Shown here: piece after piece, positions 36,936-49,039 of the stretch
Layout of the letters: every line of letters starts with the position of its first letter
Numbering within the stretch: position 1 is the first letter of the stretch
Assembly (NCBI GenBank): GCA_024721245.1
Contig: CM045556.1
Coordinates: 4,756,337-4,820,336, forward strand
Direction: 5' to 3'
DNA length: 64,000 nt
Source of the DNA: Mitragyna speciosa
Lineage: Eukaryota; Streptophyta; Magnoliopsida; Gentianales; Rubiaceae
Program-made: the position numbers and the translations under genes
The notes under the pieces: model-generated
What the model saw: only the letters and a program-made list of their open reading frames with translations
Told to the model about the DNA's origin: nothing
The model's database searches: none

Positions 36936-36990
36936 CTTTTGCTAGTGCCAAACACGACGCTCGTAATTTTTTTTTTTTTTTGGGAATTAA

Positions 36991-37250
36991 CTAGCCGTTG
37001 ATCAGCTGAGATCAACGGCTAGTACTGGTTTTGATTGTCTACAAATTCACTCCCTCCCCCCCTCCCCGATTCAATTTCACAAACGCACACACACTCACCT
37101 CCTGAAGTTTTCTTCCTCTCCGGCAACAGAAAACATTTGCACACACTCTCACTTTACTCTGCTCTTTTTTTCCTTCTTCTCCGGTTTTAATTACAGTGTT
37201 CTGTCTTCTCCGGTGAGAATTGAAACTCAATATCAGTCTGTTGAGCTATT
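36991..37250 (+). promoter_or_regulatory. candidate transposase promoter and leader with a perfect 13-bp palindrome
   Basis: ctagccgttgatc at 36991 pairs with gatcaacggctag at 37010 around a 6-bp loop. It is followed by a CT/CA-rich leader (cacacacactcacctcctg and ttcctctccgg words). A GT donor-like site (ccggtgagaatt, near 37211) could begin a long 5' leader intron. Its partner could be the acceptor ggttag just before the transposase ATG at 39291. This is inference from position. Confidence 0.35.
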
Positions 37251-37544
37251 GGGGAAAGCAAAAAATTTGAGCACTCCAGTTGTGGACACTAAAATATCAA
37301 GTTAGTAAACTATATTTATTAATTATTGTTCCGTTATATTGTGTTTACTTTACATAATGTGTTGGTAATTATTATTCAGTTATAATGTGTTTATAATTAT
37401 TTTTATGTTATTGTTTATTATGTAGTTGAAAAATTATTATTATTACTTATCACTAATTATATATTTATTTGTATTGATGTAAATTTATAATTTATGTCGA
37501 AAATGATTAGATAATTGCATGTAGACCACAACACTGTGCCTATT

Positions 37545-38010
37545 TACATTTTGCATGTGTATAATTTGAAAAATTACAATTTAGCCCTTGAAATTTTATA
37601 TAATTATGAAATGGCCATAAAATTTTGACATAATATAATTATGACCACAGAAGTTACACCTATTTACACTTTGGCCCCTATAATTATGGAAAAACACAAT
37701 TAAGCCCCTAAAGTGTTGTATAAATATAAATTAGACCCGAAATTTGTAGATAATTAAATTATGACCGTTAATTTTGTATATTGACACTTTGCCCCGTATA
37801 ATTATGAAAAAACGCAATTAGGCCCCTAAAGTGTTGTATAAATATAAATTGGACCCGAAACTTGTACATAATAAATTATGACAGTTAATTTTGTATATTT
37901 ATACTTTGGCCCCTATAATTATTCAAAATTATAATTAGTCCCTCAAAAATTTACGTACTCATAAAATGGATTCGAAACTATACATAGTTAATTCTTAACA
38001 CTGAAATTTT
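37545..38010 (+). repeat. degenerate short-period repeats
   Basis: Roughly 90-110 bp degenerate copies built around tttacactttggcccctata, attatgaaaaa-caattagg and acttgtacatagttaa words. They grade into the 591-bp duplication that follows. The sequence is non-coding. Confidence 0.65.
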
Positions 38011-39192
38011 TATATATTTATACTTTGTTTCGTATAATTAGAAAAAATAACAATTAGGCCCCCGAAGTTTTATGTAGATAAAAATTTGACTCCAAACTAC
38101 TACACAGTTAATTTTTTGGCCGATCGCTACATATTTACACTTTGGCCCCTATAATTATGAAAAATTACAATTGCACCCACAAAGTTTAACGTATTTTAAA
38201 ATTGGATTCAAAACTTGTACGTAGTTAATTTTTTAATCTAAAAATTTCTCAAATTTACAATTATGCCCTTGTGATTATAGAAAATAGCAATTAAGTGAGT
38301 AAAGTTTTACTTAATAAAAAATTGGACCCACAACTTTTAGCTGCGTAATTATCAAAATTACAATTATTTCTCCGAAGTTTTACGTGATAACAAATTAGTC
38401 TCGAAGTTTATACATAGTTAAATTTTGACCCGTTACTTCTGCATATTTACACTTTGGACCCTTTAAATTTAATATTTATATTTTCGGCCCAATAATTTTT
38501 AAAAATTTAAAGTTGACCCCCTTAATTTTACATGATTATGAATTTACTCCGAAACTCTTAAATAATTATATTTAGGATTTAAACGCTAATTAAATTTTTA
38601 TATATTTACATTTTGTTTCCTATAATTAGGGCGCATAATAACAATTAAGCCCCCGAAGTTTTATGTAGATAAAAATTTGACTCCAAACTACTACACAGTT
38701 AATTTTTTTGGCCGATCGCTACATATTTACACTTTGGCCCCTATAATTATGAAAAATTACAATTGCACCCACAAAGTTTAACGTATTTTAAAATTGGATT
38801 CAAAACTTGTACGTAGTTAATTTTTTAATCTAAAAATTTCTCAAATTTACAATTATGCCCTTGTGATTATAGAAAATAGCAATTAAGCGAGTAAAGTTTT
38901 ACTTAATAAAAAATTGGACCCGCAACTTTTAAGCTGTGTAATTATCAAAATTACAATTATTTCTCCGAAGTTTTACGTGATAACAAATTAGTCTCGAAGT
39001 TTATACATAGTTAAATTTTGACCCGTTACTTCTGCATATTTACACTTTGGACCCTTTAAATTTAATATTTATATTTTCGGCCCAATAATTTTTAAAAATT
39101 TAAAGTTGACCCCCTTAATTTTACATGATTATGAATTTACTCCGAAACTCTTAAATAATTATATTTAGGATTTAAACGCTAATTAAATTTTG
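38011..39192 (+). repeat. 591-bp tandem duplication
   Basis: For example, caattaggcccccgaagttt at 38051 recurs as caattaagcccccgaagttt at 38642. The copies run in register to gatttaaacgctaattaaat (ending near 38600 and near 39190). Only a few differences are visible, so this is a recent duplication inside an older, degenerate repeat field. It precedes the transposase start. Confidence 0.85.
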
Positions 39193-39290
39193 TCCAATCA
39201 TTTTCATTACTACTTCATGATTAATTACGGTTACGTATTATGTTACACAAAATACTTAATTGGGCTTGCATTGGTTAGATTGGGTGAAAC

Positions 39291-42098
39291 ATGTCGAACG
39301 ATCATACTTTATCAGTTCATTTATACTGGGGAGGAAAAATTGTATATGCCGGAGGATCAATGTTGTATGACTCGCCTATGCCAAAAAAAGTGTTGTTCCT
39401 TAGACGAAAGATATGCTATCAGGAGTTGGTTGATAAAGTGTATCAATGCTATGGGTGTAGATCGAAATAGATACAAAATTAGTTTGATACTTAGGAGCTG
39501 CTTTCAACAACAAGGTGTATTCAGTGCTACACCTTTGGATGACGATGACGAAGTGGACACGATGTACTACTTCAAAGCAAACACTCGAGAACCAACAGAG
39601 ATCTACATGGAAGGTTGAAGAGATCCAAACAGTAGAACAGCAGGATACTCAATGTAATGAAATTGCATGGACACACTTTGATCAAGGCACTAGTTTACGT
39701 GGACACGTCGACGTTGGAAGAAGCGTGGACATCTGATATGTACAGAGGTCAGTCTACTCAGCGTGAAATAGGAGATGGCCTAGCGGACTAGGAGAGGACG
39801 TCAGAGAGGCAGCAGAAACTGTGTTGATCAAGGCACTAGTAGCAGCGCTGCAGGTATGTATCTATCTTCAGCGAGAGAGTTTGCTTGTGAGCAAGACGAT
39901 AATGATACACCCCACATTCGTGACACAGAAGTGGAAACTGATGTTCAAGATGATGATATGGACTTCTGAGCCAGAACTTGAATTTGATGAGTTCGAAAGA
40001 TGACATGGAGCAAGGATATAATGAAACTGGACAGGAAGATGCACGGAGACATTCGGATAGTGGGTCCTATTTCAGCATGGACGGGCTACGATCCTGAAAC
40101 ATTACAGTATGATGCTGGTGTAGATACAATTTTACAATTTGACCCCTTAAGCGGTGGTCCCGTTGAGAGGCTTAATTTGTACAACGAGCAGACGGGTGAC
40201 ATCCGGTTGGGTATGCTAGTTTGATTCAAAAGAAAAGGTAATAAAAGCAGTAAAACTGTGGTCTATTAGGGAAAATAGAGAGTACAAAGTGCGGGAGAGC
40301 ACTCTAACCACTTGGTATGATCCGTTGTAAGGCTCGTAATTCGACTACCTCCATGCAATTGGCAGTTGAGAGCGACGTTGCGTAAGATCTCATACCATGT
40401 GGAATGATAGTTACTCTCGCAGATGAACATACATGTGCTCGGGTCAGCAGCAAGAATGATCATCGGCAGTTGAGCTCCAATTTAATCGCCGAGTACATTT
40501 TACCTCATATTAATAACGGTCCATTGTTCAAGGTGAAATGAGATCCAAGCCACAATTAAGCAGCAATTGCATTGCGATGTCTCCTACAGTAAAGCTTGGT
40601 ACGCGTGTCGAAGGGCCATTGATATTATGTACGGAAATTGGCCATCGTCCATACACATTCTCCCGACATATATGGAAGAGTTACAACGCAGCAATCCCGA
40701 GACAATTGTTGTGTAGGCCCCACATCTTGACAGTGCTTCGTATAACGTAATTTTTGACTATATATTTTGGTCTTTCGGACCTACTATTCAAGCCTTCCAA
40801 TTTATGAAATCGGTGATATGTGTTGACAGCACTTTTATGAAAGGAGCGTACCAAGGAAAATTACTTGTTGCAGTCGGATACGATGCATGCAATCACCTCA
40901 TGCCCTTAACCTTCGCCTTTGTTGACGAGGAGAACAATCGAAGCTGGTTTTGGTTCATGAGGTTATTGCGAATTTACGTTTGCGGTAACATTGAAAAAGT
41001 ATGCGTCATATCCAATAGGCACAAGTCAATTATTCATGCAATGACGACACGTGAGAAATGACAAGAATCGAGAGAAGTGCACCGCTTCTGTTTAGTTCAC
41101 GTGCAAAGTAATTTTGCACAAAAATTTAAGAATGACAGGTAATGTCCAAATTATTAGGACAGTGACGACATTATATTTTTTTAAAATTTTTCACTCACTA
41201 CTTATGTCGTGTAATTGTTGTGTAGATTGAAGAAACTTATTATGGCAGCTGGAAAGGCCAACCAGCCTTATAAGTACGAGTACTACATGCAAGAAATACA
41301 AAATTTGAATGAAGAAGCGTACAATTGGCTAACAGGCATAAATGTTAGGTCCGAACAGTGGGCCCTCTGCAAGGACGACGGAAGCCGTTGGAGGCACACA
41401 TCGACAAATATGGTAGAGTGTTTCAACAAATTGCTTAGGGATGCTCGATTATTGCCTATCACCGCATGCGTTCGCTTTACATTGGCCCAAACTGTCAAAC
41501 TTTTTGTTAAGAATGCGAAATTAGCGTGTGCTGTGCGATACCCGCTTCCAGAATACAGTTGGCAGAAATATGTGGCAAATGAGAAAAAAGGTAAAAGACA
41601 TGCAGTCGGTGTATATGACCCTGGAGCAAGGTATTTTCTGCATTACTACTGGCCACAGGCATGGACACGAAGGCGGAAAAAGGCAAATTGTAGATCTGCA
41701 CAAGCGGGAGTGCACATGTCTTAAGTTTCAGCTACTTCCATTTTCCTTGTTCGCATGCGATGGCTGCATGTTCTATTTCCAAATTAATCCTATGGATCTT
41801 GTCGGGAAGGAAGTATACTTATGATTTATATTAGGCATCATTCGGGCGTCAATTTTATCCTCTTAGAGATCAAAACTACTGGTCGCCATCGGATTTGAAG
41901 TTCACAATCAATACTAGTCGTCTAAAACAAAGGCGACCGGAGCCATTGCGAACTGCAAGAATTCGAAATCAGATGGATCGAAGATGCCTCGATGCACCAC
42001 GTCGATGTAGCAACTGTTCACAACCGGTCACACGGTACCCAATTATTCTTTTGCTGGATATTTTAATCGTTAAGATTGTAGGGTTTATGTCATTGTAA
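39291..42098 (+). pseudogene. MuDR-type MULE transposase, frameshifted and with a mutated catalytic Asp
   Basis: Domains in order: an N-terminal PB1-like segment starting MSNDHTLSVHLYWGG at 39291; a Mutator DNA-binding region (about 40200-40480); the MULE DDE core (40804-41090, with ICVDSTFMKGAYQGKLLVAV and FAFVDEENNRSWFWFM); a GT-AG intron at 41139-41225; the remaining core (41226-41600); a SWIM-type zinc finger near 41710-41790 (ECTCLKF); and a CSNC knuckle near 42005. Breaks: extra bases near 39451 and 39613, shifts near 40100 and 40390, TGA at 41059 (usually Trp), and a shift inside the SWIM finger near 41740. The second catalytic residue in the usual SDRHKG motif is AAT (Asn) at 41014-41016, giving ISNRHKSI. 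It would be inactive even if the frame were restored. Confidence 0.88.
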
Positions 42099-42558
42099 AA
42101 GGAGTAAGTACTCCTTATTTATTCTACAATTTAAGCGTATTTGTGTGTAATCATTTAAAAGTATGGTTTATGTTTCTAAAAACTAAATTTAGTAATTTAA
42201 TAAAATTACGGGCTTTCGTCTTCTCTCGTGCACAAGGGTTTGTCATTTAATAAAACAAATCCGTTTTTAACGTTTTAAATTTTAATTTTTCGGGTTTAGG
42301 GTTTAGTTATTACGGTTTAGAGTTTTAAGGGTTTAGTTATTAGTTATTAGTTTTTGGGTTTAGGGTTTAGAATTTACGGTTTAGGGTTTAGTTATCAAAT
42401 TTTGAGGGTTTAGGGTTTATACTTACACTTCTAGTTAGTGATTATTCAATTTGTATATTTTGTTTATACGCAAACAATTTTTGACTGTACGATAATTTAT
42501 GGGCAGTATTTGTTACTGATATTTTGTTAATTTTTCATATTTTCAGGTACGAGTTCAT
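42099..42558 (+). other. spacer between transposase and PMD gene with TTTAGGG-like runs
   Basis: An AT-rich spacer. At 42290-42425 it has repeated gggtttagggtttag words resembling the plant telomere repeat, interspersed with ttattag and tacgg. This is probably the promoter region of the PMD gene. Confidence 0.5.
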
Positions 42559-45022
42559 ATGGATCCCGATCGCATGAGCGTGAGCACCTCGGCCCCCGTT
42601 TAGGGTCCTATAGATGATTCAGTTTTACGCCTTCAGCCACAACATAGATCTGCTGCTGATTTTTCACAGGTGAGGGCGTTGAAGCTCGAGGTGAAGAGGT
42701 GTGATAGACATTTTTGGCAGTTCGTGAAGGTGATTGACTCTCAGAATTCTGCACTTTATGACTTGGCCGATTTGGAGGAGTTTGCCGTGTAGGTTCGTTC
42801 AAGTTGGACCACGACCTTATTAATGCATTAATCGAGCGGTGGAGGCAGGAGACCCATACGTTTTATCTTCCTGTTTCTATTGGCGAGGCCACCATCACCT
42901 TACAGGACGTTGAGATGTTGTGGGGCTTGCGCGTGGACGGTTTACTTGTCACATTAGTCCTACCGTTCGCAGAGCTTACCACAGCGACAGCAGCAGGTTT
43001 ATGATTTGTTGGGGTTCTGGCCGGAAGAAAATCAATTCAAGGATACTAGGATGAAGCTAGTTGGCTTGTGCGAGCACGTAGAGAATAATCCCCTACCACC
43101 TGATGCTCCTATTCAGACAGTTCAGCAGTATGCCCGCATGTATATATTGATGTTACTTGGTGGGCAGTTATTTGCAGATACATGTGGAAATGTCGTACAC
43201 ACCTCATGGTTAGATATGTTGGTTGATTTGGAGGCATTGGGACAGTATAGTTGGGGGAGCGCCGTGCTCGCCTGCTTGTACAGGCGTATGTGCCATGCAT
43301 CGTTTGCTAGCACTAGGACGACAACTGGAACCATACATGCTACTTCAGGTAAAAAAATATCAATACTTACCTCATATAATGAAATATTACCAGTCAGTTA
43401 AAGTATTTATATCCTAACAACTAAATTGTCTTATTTTAATAGCTTTGGGCATGGGAGCGGTTCCCGACCATTCGACCTCAGATCACCCAGGCGCGACAGC
43501 CAGGTGATTACCCTAGGGGAGGTAGATGGGTGACTCGGCGGACTTACGCGAAATGCACCTCAGCATGTAGCGAGTTATTATAGAGATCAGCTTTCGCTGT
43601 TACAGTCTGATCAGGTAGTTTGACATTTCATATTTTTAAAAAATTACATATACGATAATATAATTTTTTATCTGTCGATAACGATTGAAATTTTATTGTA
43701 GTTCATATGGATGCCATATACGGACGATGTGCTGGCATCTCTACCCCAGTATTGCATAGCAGGTGCACATATTTGGAGGTCGAGAGTCCCACTCATATTT
43801 TGGTACATCGTTGAATTTATTTTCCAGATCGTGTCATGAGACTAATTCGGAATGCGCCAACATATTCCGGAAGGCGTTGACACGATCCTGATAAATTGCA
43901 TTCACTTGGACTATCGGGACGTGGAGGACAGGATTGGCATTATTATCTTAGGGCCTGGATCGATTACTGGAATTTACGTACAGACTCGGTTGTTACAGGC
44001 GAGATTACGAATACACTTTCGACCGTCGACCGAGTATCTACGTTGGTATTATCGCCATACTATCTTATATATTACTCCTCCTGTCCATCATACTCAGCGT
44101 GATGGCCTTCAAGGGCGTTTCCAGCCAGCACGAGTACATGGTAAAGATAGTATTTCTTTAACATTCTACCTTTTATATCTATTTTATGTGAGTGAATTAC
44201 TGATAATTTATATTTGTGTGATTTACAGATGAGCAGCATGCAGAGAATCGGGGATGCATCAGCGACCCGCCTCCGTCATATTGACCCAGATGATATTTCT
44301 CATCCTATTTTGACGACAATCAGGGACGAGGACATTTGGGTCCATGCAGTATTTAGGGCGCTCAGATCGTATGCTTTTGGGCCCAGATCCACGACAGCAC
44401 AGTGGTGCCTCTACATCGTACACTCCTCAGTATCAGAGACCAGTCAGACACGTACCTAGCCAGGCTGGCACCTCGTCTAGTGGACACCGACGTCGTCACC
44501 AGCATGGATTTCATGATGAAGCCGTACATCAGGAGCAAGTTACTCCTACTGGATACCATGCTTATACGACGCCGTATAGTAGTGCACAGATCCCACCTTC
44601 GAGGAGCACAGCTGATGTGTACGATCCGTACTACTCTATGACCATGCATGAGGGTAGTACTTCTATTATTGGGCACCAGACACATTCAGCTTTCACTTTC
44701 TACTGGATCAGGGCTTACACCCTATATTCCAGTTTCTTAGTGGTGATGCCGGTAGGATTTCATCATGGAGGACGGTCCACATATTTCACCCTGGGTCCTC
44801 ATTCACACATGCCTACCTCAAGTCCATCCACCTCTACCATCATCCATCATCATATTCAAGATACTCGTGATGCTGAAGAATCGGGTGATGATGAGACTGA
44901 TGAAGATGAACCGTCAGCACATCCTGAGGTACGTGCCCGACGCTGTGATTAGGAGGCCTAGAAGATTTTGCTGCTCATCGACGCCTCGAGACCCACATCA
45001 ACAGCAATTTCGTGGGCGCTAG
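42559..45022 (+). pseudogene. plant mobile domain (PMD) gene inside the MULE, frameshifted
   Basis: The start is MDPDRMSVSTSAPV at 42559. The region has four exon-like parts: 42559-43348, 43443-43614, 43702-44140 and 44229 to about 45022, all with GT-AG borders. The PMD signature is clear: WRQETHTFYLPVSIGEATITL then LQDVEMLWGLRVDG (about 42838-42945), LWAWERFP at the start of part 2, and IPEGVDTI and YITPPVHHTQRD in part 3. The last part is Ser/His-rich with an acidic tail. Breaks include a TAG at about 42600, shifts near 42680, 42780, 42990 and 43550, and a shift near 43825. PMD proteins (MAIN/MAIL1 type) are nuclear in Arabidopsis and act in silencing and genome stability, and related domains are carried by plant transposons. 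The role of the transposon-borne version is not known to me. Confidence 0.82.
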
Positions 45023-45411
45023 GGCATTTGATAATTTTTAGGCCCTTGTAAATTTGATATACTTGATAAATTTTCATTTATAAAGTATTTTACTATTTTA
45101 TTCCTACAAAAATTAATTTTCATATAATTTTTAAAGCAGGCACATCTAAACCCGACAAATATCAAAAATTACGAAATACTAAAAATTATAAATTATGGTA
45201 TATTATTAACAAATTTATGTCAAAAAAATCCTTGTGTGCCAAAATGTAATTCATCCCAAAATTTGTCTAAAAAACATAAATTACGATTTAAGAACCAAAA
45301 TAGAGTTAAAAAACAATTACGTACCAAAATAATGTTTTGCCCCCGACAAGTGTGTCGTGAAAAAAATAATTTTTGAACCCCAAAAAATTATCATATATTG
45401 GGAATATGCCT

Positions 45412-47160
45412 AAAAATATATCTATGTTTGAAAATTTTTATTTTTCAACTATAACTGCACATTCGTTGTTTTTACCTTAAAATCGAATTTTGATATCCAA
45501 AATTATAAAATGAGCGGCCAGTTTTTAATATTAGCAATACCCTAACAATTTTACATTCGTTATATAAATAAAAAAATTCTAAAACTCAAACACAATCTTG
45601 TGTATTACATATACGATTTGAACGGCCTCAATTATTTTGGACAATAAAAGTTACAAATTTACCAAAAACACTACCTTCAAACCCCTAAAACCCTAACCCT
45701 ATTGCCAAAAACCAAAACCCTCCCTAACCCTAATCCAAAACCTAATCCAAAAACTCATACATAGCCAAAAAACAAAAAAAAACATTATACGTGTTTGGGA
45801 AACGCGGAGCATGCATCCGCGTTTCCCAAACCCTAAACCCTAAAATCGAAAATAAAAAAAATTGTGAAAAAATATATCTATGTTTGAAAATTTTTATTTT
45901 TCAACTATAACTGTACATTCGTTGTTTTTACCTTAAAATCGAATTTTGATATCCAAAATTATAAAATGAGCGGCCAGTTTTTAATATTAGCAATACCCAA
46001 ACAATTTTACATTCGTTATATAAATAAAAAAATTCTAAAACTCAAACACAATCCTTGTATATTACATATACGATTTGAACTAGCCTCAATTATTTTGGAC
46101 AATAAAAGTTACAAATTTAACAAAAATACTACCTTCAAACCCCTAAAACCCTAACCCTATTGCCAAAAACCAAAAGCCTCCCTAACCCTAATCTAAAACC
46201 CTAATCCAAAAACTCAAACATAGCCAAAAAACAAAAAAAATTATACGTGTTTGGGAAACGCGGAGCATGCGTCGCGTTTCCCAAACCCCAAACCCTAAAA
46301 TCGAAAATAGAAAAAATTGTGAAAAAATATATCTATGTTTGAAAATTTTTATTTTTCAACTACAACTGCACATTCGTTGTTTTTACCTTAAAATCGAATT
46401 TTGATATCCAAAATTATAAAATGAGCGGCCGGTTTTTAATATTAGCAATACCCAAACAATTTTACATTCGTTATATAAATAAAAAATTCTAAAACTCAAA
46501 CACAATCCTTGTGTATTACATATACGATTTGAACAGCCTCAATTATTTTGGACAATAAAAGTTACAAATTTAACAAAAATACTACCTTCAAACCCCTAAA
46601 ACCCTAACCCTATTGCCAAAAACCAAAAGCCTCCCTAACCCTAATCCAAAAACTCAAACATAGCCAAAAAATAAAAAAAAAAACATTATACGTGTTTGGG
46701 AAACGCAGGGCATGCGTCGCGTTTCCCAAACCCTAAACCCTAAAATTGAAAATAGAAAAAATTGTGAAAAAATATATCTATGTTTGAAAATTTTTATTTT
46801 TCAACTACAACTGCACATTCGTTGTTTTTATCTTAAAATTGAATTTTGATATCCAAAATTATAAAATGAGCGGCCAGTTTTTAATATTAGCAATACCTAA
46901 ACAATTTTACATTCGTTATATAAATAAAAAAATTCTAAAACTCAAACACAATCCTTGTGTATTACATATACGATTTGAACTGCCTCAATTATTTTAGACA
47001 ATAAAACTTACAAATTTATCAAAAACACTACCATCAAATCCCTAAAACCCTAAATCCAAAACCCTAACCCTAAAATCAAAACCAAAACCCTTCCTAACCC
47101 TAACCCTACCCAAAACCCTAATCCAAAAACCCTTACACGTCCAAAAAAAAAAAAAAATCA
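45412..47160 (+). repeat. four tandem repeats of about 450 bp with telo-box and hairpin motifs
   Basis: The start word tctatgtttgaaaattttta recurs at 45421, 45877, 46332 and 46777 (spacing 456, 455, 445). Each unit has an accctaaccctaaac-type cluster and ends in a hairpin (gtttgggaaacgcggagcat, then gcgtttcccaaac). The last unit runs into the 76-bp terminus, which repeats the GCGTTTGGGAAACG core. Confidence 0.85.
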
Positions 47161-47309
47161 TCCGCGTTTCAGAAACGCGGAGCATGCGCCGCGTTTCTGA
47201 AATGCAGCGCATCAGAAATGGCAGTCAGTGCCGCGTTTGGGAAACGTGGCGCCTTTAGATCCCAAAAATTTTTTTCTGACAACTACAAATGCCGAATTTT
47301 CTTTTTTTC

Positions 47310-47590
47310 ATTGCGTTCAATATGTAACAATTAAAGATAAAATTTTGGTCATGCATGAATTTGTTTATTTGGATTAGGAGCTTTGTGTCGATTTTTTAGC
47401 ACCTCATAATACAACTTCAAATGTAGGAGCTAATTGGTTATTTATGTACTCTTTTTTTTAATATAAGAGGAAACTATAAAGATTCCATGGCTGAGAATCC
47501 AGAAGGACATCTAAGATTACAGAGACTATTGCTCCTTGTATATAGATTACAATTGCATCTTGCTTTATATAGTCAATGACAGAACATGCT
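47310..47590. repeat. flank of the MULE homologous to the segmental duplications
   Basis: Words such as catgaatttgtttatttgga and aaagattccatggctgagaa match sequence near 58500 and near 51520 and 59937. This marks 47310-47590 as part of the same duplicated flank family. Confidence 0.6.
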
Positions 47591-47599
47591 TTATATATA

Positions 47600-47985
47600 C
47601 ATGTCTATACACACACACACACACATACATATACATGTGTATGTATGTATATGTATATGTGTGTGTATACATGTATGTGTGTGTGCATACACATACATGT
47701 ATGTGTATACATGTGCATGTGTATATATACACACATTTGTATATATATACACACACGCACACGTATCTATATATATATACATGTGTGTGTATACATACAT
47801 ACATACACACACACACACATACATACATATACACACACACACATATATGTATATACACACACACATATATACATACACACACACACACATACATACATAC
47901 ATATACACACACACACACACACATATATGTATATATACACACACATATATATACACACACGGACATATATACACACACACCCACA
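47600..47985. repeat. long CA/TA microsatellite
   Basis: About 385 bp of cacaca, tacata and tatatg blocks. It yields several long spurious open frames on both strands. Confidence 0.95.
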
Positions 47986-48345
47986 TATAGTAAAATTCTT
48001 GTAATGCATGCAATTGTCTATTTGGTTTGTAGCATTGCCTTTTCGAGTACAACATAATACCATTTTATAGGAAAAAAGATTAGATGCAAACAATGGTTCA
48101 ATATGAAAAGGGTACTTATTATCCTTCATCCTAACCCTTGTTGTCAAAATTTACAGTTTCATACGAATTTAATATATTCACATTGCTGTGTTATGCCTGG
48201 AAAAGTTATGTCTGATCGATATTATTTGAGCTAGTGGCAGAAACATTAGGTCATGTCATTTTGTTACATCATGTAGAGAACAAATGGCAAATGTGGGTGC
48301 AGACTCGTTATTTACGTGTCATTTCTTTTCAATACCGGTGGGTTA
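47985..48345. repeat. segment duplicated at 58480-58688 plus 59781-59895
   Basis: Shared words include aatgcatgcaattgt, gattagatgcaaaca and cttattatccttcat. The last part (attaggtcatgtcatttt) corresponds to the sequence after the foldback element at 59781. It shows what the 58.7-kb locus looked like before that insertion. Confidence 0.75.
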
Positions 48346-49030
48346 AGACACAGCCCAGTTGGAGGCAGTAAAGTTCATAGCATCATGCTTCTAATATATG
48401 ATTGTGTGATAATAAGTGTGATACATAAAAGTGATGCCATTGGCAAGGAATTCAATTGTTAGAGAATAGCAAAGATGGAAAATATTGACAGGAATTTATG
48501 TGAAAGAATTCATGTCATTCCCATTATTTCATGCAAAGTTGCAACATCTCTGAAATTGCTTTTATGTTAAGGTGAATTAGTTACAAGTCACCCATTGGAG
48601 GTGAAGGGTACTTTTGAATTTAAATTGGGATTACATACTATATACATCAATTTAGCCATAATATACAAACAACAGATATGGATCCATCCAAGTGATGAGG
48701 TTTTGACTAACTGAACATTTGCATGTTAATGCAGTTCAATTTTTGAAGAAAAAGAAAATAAAGATGTCAAAATAATAATCTTATTAAGAAGAAAAGATAA
48801 TGAATTTTATTATTTTCTTCGTTTTAAAGATTATCATATTTTTCAATGGTCCCTTTTTTAAGTTAATCTTTTAAATGGGATCGCAGGTTAATTACGTCTA
48901 TATCTTGCTATGATGAAGTTCTTAGGATTCATCCTACGACAGCTAATGGAATTGTCAATGTGGTAATACTTTCAAGAAAATGGAATGAGTTACAGAAATT
49001 GTTATAAACTACTTACGAGTTATATCTATT
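48346..49030. other. gene-free stretch
   Basis: No supported gene or mobile element. Confidence 0.5.
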
Positions 49031-49039
49031 GCGTAATCC

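Larger units (their letters stand above)
36495..47308 (+). mobile_element. about 10.8-kb Mutator-like element carrying a MuDR-type transposase and a PMD gene
   Basis: Long inverted termini of 76 bp (36520-36595 and 47233-47308) share aaaaaaagaaaattcggca at the outside and gcgtttgggaaacg-type sequence at the inside. The left end extends outward to ggcaaatttgtc at 36495. That extension matches the end of the foldback element at 58698. The right end stops about 24 bp short of the same extension, and no 9-bp target duplication is found, so the right tip is probably lost. Inside, left to right, are GC-rich repeats, a promoter-like region, tandem repeats, a decayed transposase, a decayed PMD gene, and four subterminal repeats. 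It cannot encode intact proteins now. Confidence 0.85.

Noticed and set aside
37039..37230. Minus-strand frame of 63 codons with Arg/Lys-rich sequence
   Set aside because: It overlaps the CT/CA-rich leader of the transposase and has no support.
45650..47120. Interstitial telomere
   Set aside because: CCCTAAA words occur in small clusters inside ordered 450-bp repeats of a MULE, not as a continuous array, so it is not a telomere relic.
45412..47160. CRISPR-like array
   Set aside because: The units are about 450 bp with no short repeat-spacer pattern and the DNA is eukaryotic.
47536..48147. Long open frames of 120-173 codons in several frames
   Set aside because: They come from the CA/TA microsatellite at 47600-47985, with no protein-like composition.
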